From: an uncultured Vampirovibrio sp.
Lineage (GTDB): Bacteria; Cyanobacteriota; Vampirovibrionia; Gastranaerophilales; Gastranaerophilaceae
NCBI GenBank assembly: GCA_910577395.1
Contig: CAJTLG010000013.1
Coordinates: 1-46,394, forward strand
Length of the DNA stretch: 46,394 nt
Reading direction: 5' to 3'
Shown here: piece by piece, positions 7,685 through 15,119 of the stretch
How positions within the stretch are numbered: position 1 is the stretch's first letter
How the letters are laid out: every line of letters starts with the position of its first letter
The notes under the pieces: generated by a model
Told to the model about the DNA's origin: nothing
Seen by the model: only the letters and a program-made list of their open reading frames with translations
The model's database searches: none
Made by a program: the position numbers and the translations under genes

Positions 7685-8131
7685 TTATAATTTTTTACAC
7701 AAACACACCATATCTATAAATTGTTTCCCGTTTTCAAAAATAGGTTTAGGGTAATTTTCAATAAAAAAGTTTTTTATTCTTTTAAATTCCTTAAAACCGC
7801 GTTTTTTATAAAAATTTAAAGTAACATTATTTTCCCCGGTTCCAAGGATTAAATGCTTATATTCTCCTTTATATTTTTCACATACAAATTCAATTAATTT
7901 TGAAGCATATCCTCTGTTTTGATATTCAGGATAAGTGGCAAGGTTTTTAATTTCAACCGTATCAAAATTAACTGGCAGTACTGCGCAAATTGAAACCAAA
8001 ACCTTGTTGTCATATAAGGCAAAAAGCCTGCACCGGTTTAAATATTTATTAATCATTGCCATACTTTCATCACCGATTAATAAAATATCCATAAAAGCTT
8101 TTTTGTTATTAATTATTTCTTTTATATCCAT
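7685..8131 (-). CDS. GNAT-family N-acetyltransferase, 148 aa
   Basis: The acetyl-CoA binding motif A is clear: VEIKNLATYPEYQNRGYASKLIEF, with Q/R-x-x-G-x-A as QNRGYA. Motif B follows as LNFYKKRGFKEF. These are the core of the GNAT fold, which moves acetyl groups from acetyl-CoA to amines. The length is typical of a single-domain enzyme. The substrate cannot be read from the sequence. It lies downstream of nothing obvious, between the LysM amidase (same strand, start side) and the convergent NERD gene. Confidence 0.85.
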   Translation of the reverse strand: MDIKEIINNKKAFMDILLIGDESMAMINKYLNRCRLFALYDNKVLVSICAVLPVNFDTVEIKNLATYPEYQNRGYASKLIEFVCEKYKGEYKHLILGTGENNVTLNFYKKRGFKEFKRIKNFFIENYPKPIFENGKQFIDMVCLCKKL

Positions 8132-8150
8132 AATTAAGTTTTAGGGTATA

Positions 8151-9128
8151 TTATCCCAACCCCTTTACAATGGAATTAAGCAAAGTATCTTGAAAATCAC
8201 CGTCTTCAATTATATTGTGCAGGTCGTCTGTATTGTTTAAAAAACCCATTTCAATAAGCACACTGTTAATATTTTGTTCTTCCGCCACCCGGCACAATTT
8301 ATTTTCAAGCTGCGATGTATTTCTTACATTTAAACCCTCTTTTTGTGCAGCACTTGCAAGATTATTTGCAAATTTACCGCTTTCTTCAGATTCATAATAA
8401 TAGTATGTGACCCCGCTTGCGGTCGTGCTTTTTTCACCTGTTGCATCACAATGCAGACTTACAACTCTTAAATTGCTGTTATCAGCATTTCCGTATGTGT
8501 TTGCAAAATCAATAACGGCATTTGCCATAGTTTCTTTGTGACCTTGTGCAAATACTACATTCCCTCCTTCATTAAGAATTTTTTCAACAAGTTCTTCTGC
8601 GTAGGCATAGTTAATTGCCCACTCTTCATATCCTGATTTGTTTTCAACAGCCCCCGGGTCAAATATTCCATCAGATGTACTTTGCCCGCCATGTCCTGAA
8701 TTCACCATAATGGTAAGTCCTGTAAGAGAGCCTGTTTTATCGGATTCAAAATATCTAATATTGGCAACAACATTTCCGTCTTTATCCAAAACGGGTTCAG
8801 GCTTTTTGTCTTGAATTTCTTCTATTCTTGCCTTTGGGCTTTTGCCAGTTTTATTTTGGGCAGTTATATCCTGCTTTGTATTGTTGGATACTGCCGGTTC
8901 TTCTTCAGTAATGTCTTCTTCAAGGTCTGTGCTTACAAGGGTATTCTCATTGGTTACTTCTGGCAGAATAAGCTTTAATCCTACGCTGATTTTATTTGGG
9001 TCGGATATATTGCTTAAAGTTGCAATTTCATTTATTTTATCTGCAATCTGAGCATTTGAAAGTCCGCTGTAGTTATTTTTTACTATTGCCCATAAAGAAT
9101 CGCCTGATTGTACCGTATATTCGCCCAT
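8151..9128 (-). CDS. LysM-containing N-acetylmuramoyl-L-alanine amidase, 325 aa
   Basis: The enzyme cuts the amide bond between N-acetylmuramic acid and L-alanine of the peptidoglycan stem. A LysM domain at residues 3-55 (YTVQSGDSLWAIV...IADKI...PNKISVGLKLILP) binds the glycan. A low-complexity linker follows to about 135. The C-terminal Amidase_3 domain carries the zinc ligands in NSGHGG (about His145), the downstream EEW glutamate (about 168), SLHCDA (about His226) and the catalytic LIEMGF glutamate (about 290). There is no signal peptide: the LysM starts at residue 3. It therefore needs another export route, a lysis event, or a cytosolic/phage-like role. A good ribosome site (GAGGAAAT) supports the start. 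Confidence 0.9.
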   Translation of the reverse strand: MGEYTVQSGDSLWAIVKNNYSGLSNAQIADKINEIATLSNISDPNKISVGLKLILPEVTNENTLVSTDLEEDITEEEPAVSNNTKQDITAQNKTGKSPKARIEEIQDKKPEPVLDKDGNVVANIRYFESDKTGSLTGLTIMVNSGHGGQSTSDGIFDPGAVENKSGYEEWAINYAYAEELVEKILNEGGNVVFAQGHKETMANAVIDFANTYGNADNSNLRVVSLHCDATGEKSTTASGVTYYYYESEESGKFANNLASAAQKEGLNVRNTSQLENKLCRVAEEQNINSVLIEMGFLNNTDDLHNIIEDGDFQDTLLNSIVKGLG

Positions 9129-9196
9129 TTATTTCCTCGTTAGTTAAAATCATATATTATTATTAAAAATATTTTTTCTAAAAAAGTGCTAAAATC

Positions 9197-10147
9197 TTAA
9201 TTTTCGTAACACAAAGCAGTTTCATTCTCAAACATATGAGGATAAATTTTTATATAATCATCCAAATCTCTGTAAAATGCTTCAAAATCAAGACTGTGCC
9301 CTGCCTTTATCTGCCCTGTTTTGATGCCGTAAGAATGATAAATAGCCTTTGTTAAAACATTTGCAATAGAATCATTGCCGTGGGCATATGGTGATTCCTG
9401 TGCTATCAGCCATTGTATTGTGGCGCAGGAACGGTTAATATCACCTATATGCGGGTGTTTAATTAATTTTAATTTATTGTATTCTCTTTTTGCAAGCTCT
9501 AAATTATAATACGGTTTTTCTTTGTTTCTGCCGTAGTATATTTTTCTTCTCCACTCTCTGTCAATAATTTTACAAGTGTTTGCATCCTTATATTCTTCAT
9601 TTGCCTTTGGTTTGTGCAAAGTTTTTTTGTTGGTATTATGCAGTGCCTTCCAGTAGCTTTCCACAGTTTCCGGTTTTTCGTATTCTTCAAAGTTATTGTA
9701 TGTATCCCAATATTCCTGCCCTCTTATATTCTCTTCTTCAAGCGGATAATACCGTTCATCCAAATCTCTTTTACCGTAATCACGTCCGTTAATTTTATTT
9801 ATGCCATATTCTGCAGTTTTTAGAATTTTATCAAAACTTTGATTTTCAGATATCATATCAGAAATTTTATAGGTTAAATCAAGCATATTTTTATTCCAAA
9901 CTACGGCCCTGTCTTCTTTATCTTCCGTAAGCGGCGCATATCCCCACATCCTGATTTGAAAAGTATTATCGTCAAGAATTGGTTTATGCTTAATATTGCT
10001 TGTGTAAAAGCCTGATTTATCAAAAGGAATATCCTGCATTTCATTTCTTACGACAGCTTTTGGGGTTTTGCTTTCGTCGTACATTTGTCCTTTGAAAAAT
10101 ACAGGAACATTGGGAGCATTATAAAATCTTACAGAGGATATTTTCAT
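9197..10147 (-). CDS. Uncharacterised protein with N-terminal FKG motif, 316 aa
   Basis: I do not recognise the family. The first 20 residues are MKISSVRFYNAPNVPVFFKG. The ending FKG after a short aromatic/Asn/Pro-rich stretch matches the start of the metallophosphoesterase at 39960-41633 (LYRPNFKG), though the rest is unrelated. The body is rich in Lys, Glu, Asn and Tyr, with no signal peptide or transmembrane helix. A C-terminal stretch, HPHIGDINRSCATIQW (about residues 241-256) followed by an AHGND segment, faintly recalls the Fic motif HPFxxGNGR but lacks its key residues, so Fic is not claimed. It lies between the LysM amidase and the sodium symporter genes, all on one strand. Confidence 0.75.
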   Translation of the reverse strand: MKISSVRFYNAPNVPVFFKGQMYDESKTPKAVVRNEMQDIPFDKSGFYTSNIKHKPILDDNTFQIRMWGYAPLTEDKEDRAVVWNKNMLDLTYKISDMISENQSFDKILKTAEYGINKINGRDYGKRDLDERYYPLEEENIRGQEYWDTYNNFEEYEKPETVESYWKALHNTNKKTLHKPKANEEYKDANTCKIIDREWRRKIYYGRNKEKPYYNLELAKREYNKLKLIKHPHIGDINRSCATIQWLIAQESPYAHGNDSIANVLTKAIYHSYGIKTGQIKAGHSLDFEAFYRDLDDYIKIYPHMFENETALCYEN

Positions 10148-10178
10148 ACCCTCTGTAAAACCTGTAAAAAAAATAATT

Positions 10179-11504
10179 TTACACTAATCCTAAGCCAAAC
10201 AGCATTAATAATATTAATACAGGCGGAACAATAAATTTTAGAAGGAAACAAAATACATTGTAAAATTTTTCATTATTTGTTAAATATTCCATTTTTGGTT
10301 TTAATATCCACCCTACAACAATGCACAATATTATAGTGTTTAACGGTAACAATATATTTGATGCCGTAAAATCCATAATTTCAAAAAATGTCATATTAAA
10401 CAGTTTATATTCGCTGATAGGCCCGAAAGACCAAGTTGTTGGCAGCATAAATACCAAAATTATAAAAGACATTATAACGGTGGCTATTTTTCTTGATATT
10501 TTAAATTTTTCTAAAATTGCTGCAATACTCACTTCCATAAGGCTTATACCGGATGTAAGTGCCGCAAAAAACAGCAATACAAAAAACATTAATCCAAATA
10601 TATTCCCAAAAGGTATTGCCGCAAATACTTTAGGCAACGTGATAAATACTAATCCGGCACCGGCACTTGGTTCGAGATTAAAAGAAAATACGGCAGGAAA
10701 AATCATAATTCCTGCAAGTATTGCAATTATCGTATTCCCTAGTATTAAATACCCTGAAGATTTAATAATATCATTGTCTTTTTTAAGGTAGCTACCATAG
10801 GTAACGAGACATCCCATTCCGACACTAAGTGTAAAAAGAGCCTGCCCCAGGGCTGTTAATACAGTCCTAAAGGTAAATTTTGTAAGGTCCGGGGTAAACA
10901 TAAATTTTAACCCTTCAATTGAATTTGGTAAGAAAAGTCCGATGCCTGCAAGGAAAATAAGCATTACAATAAAAAGCGGCATTATGATATTGTTTGCACG
11001 CTCTATTCCCTTGTTTACACCTCTAAACGGGAATGCTGCGCAAAGAACCAAAAATATTATTCCCATTACAAGTGGCATAACGGGCCTTGCGGCAAATTGC
11101 GCAAAATATGCAGCTTGGTCTGTTGGTACATTATTTACAAGGTAAATCAGTATATAATTTACTGTCCAGCCGCCCACAACAAAATAAAAACACGGTATAA
11201 ATATTGATGTTATAAAACATAACCAACCAAATATGCTGAATTTTTTATTGATTTTTTCATAAGACCTTATAACGCCCCTTCTCATTTGTTTTCCAAGCAA
11301 AAGCTCGCAAAGAAGCGGAACAGAGCATATAAACACGGTTAAAAGAATATACATAATAAGGAATAATGCGCCGCCGTTTTGCCCCATAACATAAGGGAAA
11401 CGCCAAATATTACCTAACCCTACGGCACACCCTAATGTTGCCATTATAAAGGCAAAACCTGAAGACCAATTTGCTCTTTTTGCAACACTTCTTTCTATAG
11501 CCAT
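10179..11504 (-). CDS. Neurotransmitter:sodium symporter (NSS/SNF) family transporter, 441 aa
   Basis: The NSS hallmark in helix 1 is visible at residues 13-46: WSSGFAFIMATLGCAVGLGN then IWRFPY. This is the unwound segment that binds sodium and the substrate. About eleven hydrophobic segments follow, as in LeuT and MhsT, which carry amino acids into the cell with sodium. The typical charged loop after helix 2 (GKQMRRGVIRSYEKI) is present. At 441 aa it is of MhsT size. The substrate cannot be deduced, though hydrophobic amino acids are likely for the family. A ribosome site AAGGAA precedes the ATG. Confidence 0.92.
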   Translation of the reverse strand: MAIERSVAKRANWSSGFAFIMATLGCAVGLGNIWRFPYVMGQNGGALFLIMYILLTVFICSVPLLCELLLGKQMRRGVIRSYEKINKKFSIFGWLCFITSIFIPCFYFVVGGWTVNYILIYLVNNVPTDQAAYFAQFAARPVMPLVMGIIFLVLCAAFPFRGVNKGIERANNIIMPLFIVMLIFLAGIGLFLPNSIEGLKFMFTPDLTKFTFRTVLTALGQALFTLSVGMGCLVTYGSYLKKDNDIIKSSGYLILGNTIIAILAGIMIFPAVFSFNLEPSAGAGLVFITLPKVFAAIPFGNIFGLMFFVLLFFAALTSGISLMEVSIAAILEKFKISRKIATVIMSFIILVFMLPTTWSFGPISEYKLFNMTFFEIMDFTASNILLPLNTIILCIVVGWILKPKMEYLTNNEKFYNVFCFLLKFIVPPVLILLMLFGLGLV

Positions 11505-11551
11505 ATTCTCTAATTCCTTATTGTTTACAATTGTAGTACATTCTATGTCAA

Positions 11552-12001
11552 CTATTTATATCTGTCAACTTCCCTTTGTATATCTTTCTTTTTAAGTGCC
11601 TCTCTTTTATCATGGAGTTTTTTACCCTTGCAAAGTCCAATTTCAAGCTTTGCAAATCCTCTTTCAATAAAAAGTTCAAGCGGCACGATAGTATAGCTGT
11701 CTTGCTTTACTTTTCCTAAAATTTTTAAAGTCTCTTTTTTGTTTAAAAGAAGTTTTCTTGTTCTTTCAGGGTCGTGGTTGTTTCTGTTTCCGCCCTCATA
11801 AGGGCTTATATGACAATTATACAGCCAAACTTCCATATCTTCCACTTTTGCAAAACTGTCTTTAAGATTAACTGCCCCTTTTCTTATGGATTTTATTTCA
11901 GTACCAAATAGCACTATTCCTGCCGTATATTTTTCAAAAACAATATAGTCGTGAAATGCTTTTTTATTTGTACTTATTATTTTCTTGCCCTGATTTGTCA
12001 T
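11552..12001 (-). CDS. smpB: SsrA-binding protein SmpB, 149 aa
   Basis: SmpB binds tmRNA and brings it to stalled ribosomes, where its C-terminal tail reads the empty mRNA channel. The beta-barrel core is recognised by YTAGIVLFGTEIKSIRKGAVNLKDSF and by the C-terminal KKLHDKREALKKKDIQREVDR. The frame opens upstream to 12040, but MTNQGKKIISTNKKAFHDY from ATG 12001 gives the family's normal start. A TATAAT box (12009-12014, reverse) lies 7 nt before this ATG, so the mRNA is probably leaderless. Its RNA partner, ssrA, is at 25578-25981. It is divergent from the sensor kinase through a perfect inverted repeat. Confidence 0.95.
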   Translation of the reverse strand: MTNQGKKIISTNKKAFHDYIVFEKYTAGIVLFGTEIKSIRKGAVNLKDSFAKVEDMEVWLYNCHISPYEGGNRNNHDPERTRKLLLNKKETLKILGKVKQDSYTIVPLELFIERGFAKLEIGLCKGKKLHDKREALKKKDIQREVDRYK

Positions 12002-12008
12002 AGGAAAT

Positions 12009-12035
12009 ATTATACCATGGTAATTATGGTATAAT
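12009..12035. promoter_or_regulatory. Divergent smpB/kinase promoters forming a perfect inverted repeat
   Basis: Arms ATTATACCAT (12009-12018) and ATGGTATAAT (12026-12035) are perfect complements around a 7-nt spacer. Each arm carries one outward-facing TATAAT -10 box. The smpB ATG lies 7 nt from its box, and the kinase ATG (12046) lies 10 nt from its own. RNA polymerase could probably not occupy both at once, so the two genes may compete. A regulator could also bind the palindrome. Confidence 0.65.
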
Positions 12036-12045
12036 ATCAATTGTC

Positions 12046-13863
12046 ATGAAGAAATTTGGGGTTAAATTTGATAATACTGCCCAAAACAGGCTTATTACAG
12101 CAGGGCTTTTGGTTTCCACCATTTTAATTATTGCAGTTTCTGTTTTTGCAATAGGAAAAATTCAGGAAAAATTGTATGAAAGCTATGCAAATTTTGGGCA
12201 GCTTTTAGGCAAGACTATTGCTATTCAAAGTTATGAAATAACTAAAAATAAACCTGTTGAGGAAAAATTTGAAAGCTTAAAAATATACTCTGCCTCTATT
12301 CTTGAAAGCAACAACGATATTTCATTTATTTCTTTTAAAGATAGCAAAGGTAATGTTATATTTACTTCTGCAGATGATTTTAAAGAAAGAGCGGAACACA
12401 CAAAAACCAATCTTTCTGCCCCTATAACAGATGAATACGGGAAAATACAGGGGACTGCGGAAATAGGGCTTAATGCCACAATGGCATCCTCAATTGCAAA
12501 AACTACTAAAAATTCAATGTTTGTAGTTTTCACTCTTGTGTGGGCAGTATTTACAACCGTTATTTTAATAAATACATTTCTTATAACGCGGGAATTATCT
12601 ATCCTGCACCACGGTGTAAGAGCTATTTCCAGGGGTAAATTCGGTACAACACTTGAATATAAAGATGCATCAGGTGAAATTAAGGAGCTTTTTAGTGCAT
12701 TTAACGATATGTCAACCAGGCTGCACCGTTATGAAGAACAAAATATTGAAGAACTTACTTTAGAAAAAAACAAGTTTGAATCTGTTCTTATGAGTATAGC
12801 TAACGGCGTTGTAGTATGTGACAGCAAAGATAAAGTTGTACTTGTAAACCCTATAGCGGAAAACATTCTATCTGTTAAAACAGGTGAAATTACAGGTGTT
12901 TCATTTCTGGGGTATCTTGATATGGAAGGCCGCCCCTGTTTTAGGGAAGAAATTGAAACTTTCAAAAAAACCCCGCTTGAAATTATAGAAAAAAAACCGC
13001 TTGAATTTAATGTAAATGTTAACAGCAGGGTAGTTAAATCCGTGATTTCTCCTATGTTTTCAAAATCCCACGATTACCTTGGTTATATCATTGTTTTAAT
13101 TGATATAACAAAAGAAGCTGAAGTTGATAAGTTAAAGAGTGATTTTATATCAAATGTTTCCCATGAACTCAGAACCCCTGTTACTATCCTTAGAAGTTAT
13201 ATAGATACACTGTATAGTTTTGGAAATGAATTTAAGTTTGAAGAACAAAAAGAATTTATCGGGGTCATAAACCAGGAAATTATTCGCCTTAATAAAATGG
13301 TAAATGACATTCTTGATTTTTCGAAACTGCAATCTGATGCAAAGTATGAAAAACAAGAGGGCGATATTATGCAAACCCTTGAAAATACGCTTGCAGGCCT
13401 AAAGGTACTTGCAGAAGAAAAAGGGGTAAATTTTGTTGTGGAAAAAGAAGGCGAAATCCCTAATCTTTTATATAACGAAGAAAGCATTGAAAGAGTAATT
13501 TCAAACCTTGTAACCAATGCTATTAAATATGCTCCTGAAAATTCTGCAATTAATATTGGTGCAAAAATATCTTCAAGAATGCCGGATAGTATTGAAATAA
13601 CCGTTTCGGATAAAGGTATAGGCATTTCTAAAGAACATATAGAAAAAATATTTGACAGATTTTACAGGGTGGAAAATGACACCCATACAATTAAAGGCAC
13701 GGGCTTAGGTTTGCATCTTGTAAAAGTGACCATTGAAAAGCACCATAAAGGCAAGGTTTTTGTGGATAGTGAATTAAATAAAGGTTCCACATTTGGTTTT
13801 TGTCTGCCAATTTATCCTGTTTTGGAAGAAACAGAAGATATTTTACAAAAAACAGAAGTATAA
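12046..13863 (+). CDS. Membrane sensor histidine kinase (HAMP-PAS-HisKA-HATPase), 605 aa
   Basis: The protein has a helix at residues 18-38, a periplasmic sensor loop of about 115 residues, and a second helix at about 156-180. A HAMP linker (about 181-232) and a PAS domain (about 240-360) follow. The kinase core has an H-box SNVSHELRTPVTIL with phospho-acceptor His373, an N-box NLVTNAIKYAPENS (about 487-500), a G1 box DKGIGIS (about 522) and a G2 box GTGLGLHLVK (about 551). This is the PhoR/WalK/ResE-like layout, usually paired with an OmpR-type regulator. No such regulator adjoins it; the nearest regulator is the NarL-type at 14274, on the other strand. The signal is unknown. The start codon is 10 nt from a TATAAT box and has no ribosome site. 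Confidence 0.93.
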   Translation: MKKFGVKFDNTAQNRLITAGLLVSTILIIAVSVFAIGKIQEKLYESYANFGQLLGKTIAIQSYEITKNKPVEEKFESLKIYSASILESNNDISFISFKDSKGNVIFTSADDFKERAEHTKTNLSAPITDEYGKIQGTAEIGLNATMASSIAKTTKNSMFVVFTLVWAVFTTVILINTFLITRELSILHHGVRAISRGKFGTTLEYKDASGEIKELFSAFNDMSTRLHRYEEQNIEELTLEKNKFESVLMSIANGVVVCDSKDKVVLVNPIAENILSVKTGEITGVSFLGYLDMEGRPCFREEIETFKKTPLEIIEKKPLEFNVNVNSRVVKSVISPMFSKSHDYLGYIIVLIDITKEAEVDKLKSDFISNVSHELRTPVTILRSYIDTLYSFGNEFKFEEQKEFIGVINQEIIRLNKMVNDILDFSKLQSDAKYEKQEGDIMQTLENTLAGLKVLAEEKGVNFVVEKEGEIPNLLYNEESIERVISNLVTNAIKYAPENSAINIGAKISSRMPDSIEITVSDKGIGISKEHIEKIFDRFYRVENDTHTIKGTGLGLHLVKVTIEKHHKGKVFVDSELNKGSTFGFCLPIYPVLEETEDILQKTEV

Positions 13864-13867
13864 TGTA

Positions 13868-14104
13868 TCACATCCAGGCAGACACAACACTCCCGGCGGA
13901 GCGCACCGAAAAGGCAAGAGTAACGCCATAGTTAGTGTTCTCGCCAACTCCGCCGTTGTTAAAGTGCAATGACCCGGGGTTAGTGCCGCTTACTTGCCAA
14001 CCCCATATAACGTGCGGGTAGCAGTTGTCAGCGTTTCCGCTTATCCCCGGTGCAGCGCCCTTGCACTTACCGTACAGTGCGTAGCAACGCGGTGTGCCGT
14101 GTCT
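13868..14104 (-). pseudogene. G+C-rich C-terminal fragment of a DUF1566/FISUMP-like (C-type-lectin-fold) protein
   Basis: The reverse strand is open for 78 codons from a TAA (14105-14107) to a TGA (13868-13870), with no start codon. It reads through CYALYGKCKGAAPGISG, then VIWGWQVSGTNPGSLHFNNG and ends LAFSVRSAGSVVSAWM. The pattern W..(V)SG....SLxFNNGxV..N....G..LAFSVR resembles the C-terminal end of FISUMP/DUF1566 proteins, which have a C-type lectin fold. Several of these are targets of diversity-generating retroelements. The DNA is about 60% G+C in sampled stretches, far above the neighbours, and AAC codons cluster in the lectin-like part. No reverse transcriptase lies in the window. It is either the broken tail of a transferred gene or an orphan template-like repeat. 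The remaining gap to 14273 is AT-rich with no gene. Confidence 0.55.
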
Positions 14105-14273
14105 TTATTTATTGGCGAATTATATTAATCTGATAATATAAACCTTATCAAATGTAGATTTTTATCATTTTTGATGATTTCGCCTGACGATATGAACCTT
14201 TTGTTTTCTGCCGGAAACCCTTGAGCCCCGGCACTCTTACATAAGGTGTATTCATTATATCATCTGTATGTCA

Positions 14274-14972
14274 TTAGACAAGTCTTGCCTTTACTGCTTT
14301 GACTGCTGCCTGTACTCTGTCTTCAACGGATAGTTTACTTAAAACGTTTCCAACATGTGCTTTTGCAGTATTGACACTTACCATCATTATTTTTGCAATT
14401 TCTGTGTTTGATTTTCCTTCGCTCATTAACATTAATGCCTCAAGTTCTCTTTGCGTTAAGACAGATTTAATATAATTTCTGCTTCCTATTATACCTCCTG
14501 CACCGTATAAATTATTAAAGTTTTCCGTGGAAACAGGTTTTGGAATCATAGATTTGATAATATGTGAAACCCTTTCATCAAACCACATGCCACCGCAATT
14601 TACTGCCATTATAATATCTGCCAAAGATTTATAAGTTATATTGTCATCTTTTACAATATACCCATCCGCCCCTGATGAGGCGCATGCAAGAACAATTTCT
14701 TCCGTATCACGAACAGTGTATATTATAACTTTAACATTTTTGTACTTTTCTTTTATCATTCTTGTCGCGGTAATGCCATTTATTCCGGTCAGGATTAAAT
14801 CCATTAAAACAACATTAAATCTGTTTTCATCTGAATTGAGTGCGTCAAGACATTCTTCAGCATTTTTGACCCCGTGAATTTCAAAATCATCAATTCCTTT
14901 AAAACCACGCTGATACTCAGCATGTTTTAAAAAATAATCTTCAACCACACAAATTGAAATTTTCTTGTTCAT
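14274..14972 (-). CDS. NarL/LuxR-type response regulator, 232 aa
   Basis: A receiver domain (residues 1-125) has the acidic pocket (VVED), phospho-acceptor Asp58 in VVLMDLILTG, a switch Thr (IIYTVRDT) and the conserved Lys in GYIVKDD. After a linker, a LuxR helix-turn-helix (about 165-225) reads LTQRELEALMLMSEGKSNTE then IAKIMMVSVNTAKAHVGNVL, the classic DNA-binding module. Such proteins are activated by HisKA_3 kinases, but no such kinase is in the window, so it is an orphan here. A strong ribosome site (AAGGAAAAGAAAG) precedes the ATG. It lies 147 nt downstream of the AsmA-like gene on the same strand, with no clear terminator between. Confidence 0.93.
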   Translation of the reverse strand: MNKKISICVVEDYFLKHAEYQRGFKGIDDFEIHGVKNAEECLDALNSDENRFNVVLMDLILTGINGITATRMIKEKYKNVKVIIYTVRDTEEIVLACASSGADGYIVKDDNITYKSLADIIMAVNCGGMWFDERVSHIIKSMIPKPVSTENFNNLYGAGGIIGSRNYIKSVLTQRELEALMLMSEGKSNTEIAKIMMVSVNTAKAHVGNVLSKLSVEDRVQAAVKAVKARLV

Positions 14973-15119
14973 CTTTCTTTTCCTTTATATCACCCTGGTG
15001 TTAATAGCCATACAGTTGAACCGCCTTAACTAGCCCAACTGTCTAATAAATACATTAACCATGCTCTGTTGTGTATCACCCGAATGGGTAGTTTTCGATA
15101 AATTTTACAAAAGTTAATG

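Noticed and set aside
9390..9430. Fic-like HPHIGDINRS in the FKG protein
   Set aside because: The Fic core HPFx(D/E)GNGR is not met; the resemblance is too weak to assign AMP-transfer activity.
12231..13625. Long reverse frames inside the sensor kinase
   Set aside because: They are shadows of a gene with complete kinase motifs on the forward strand and have no start signals.
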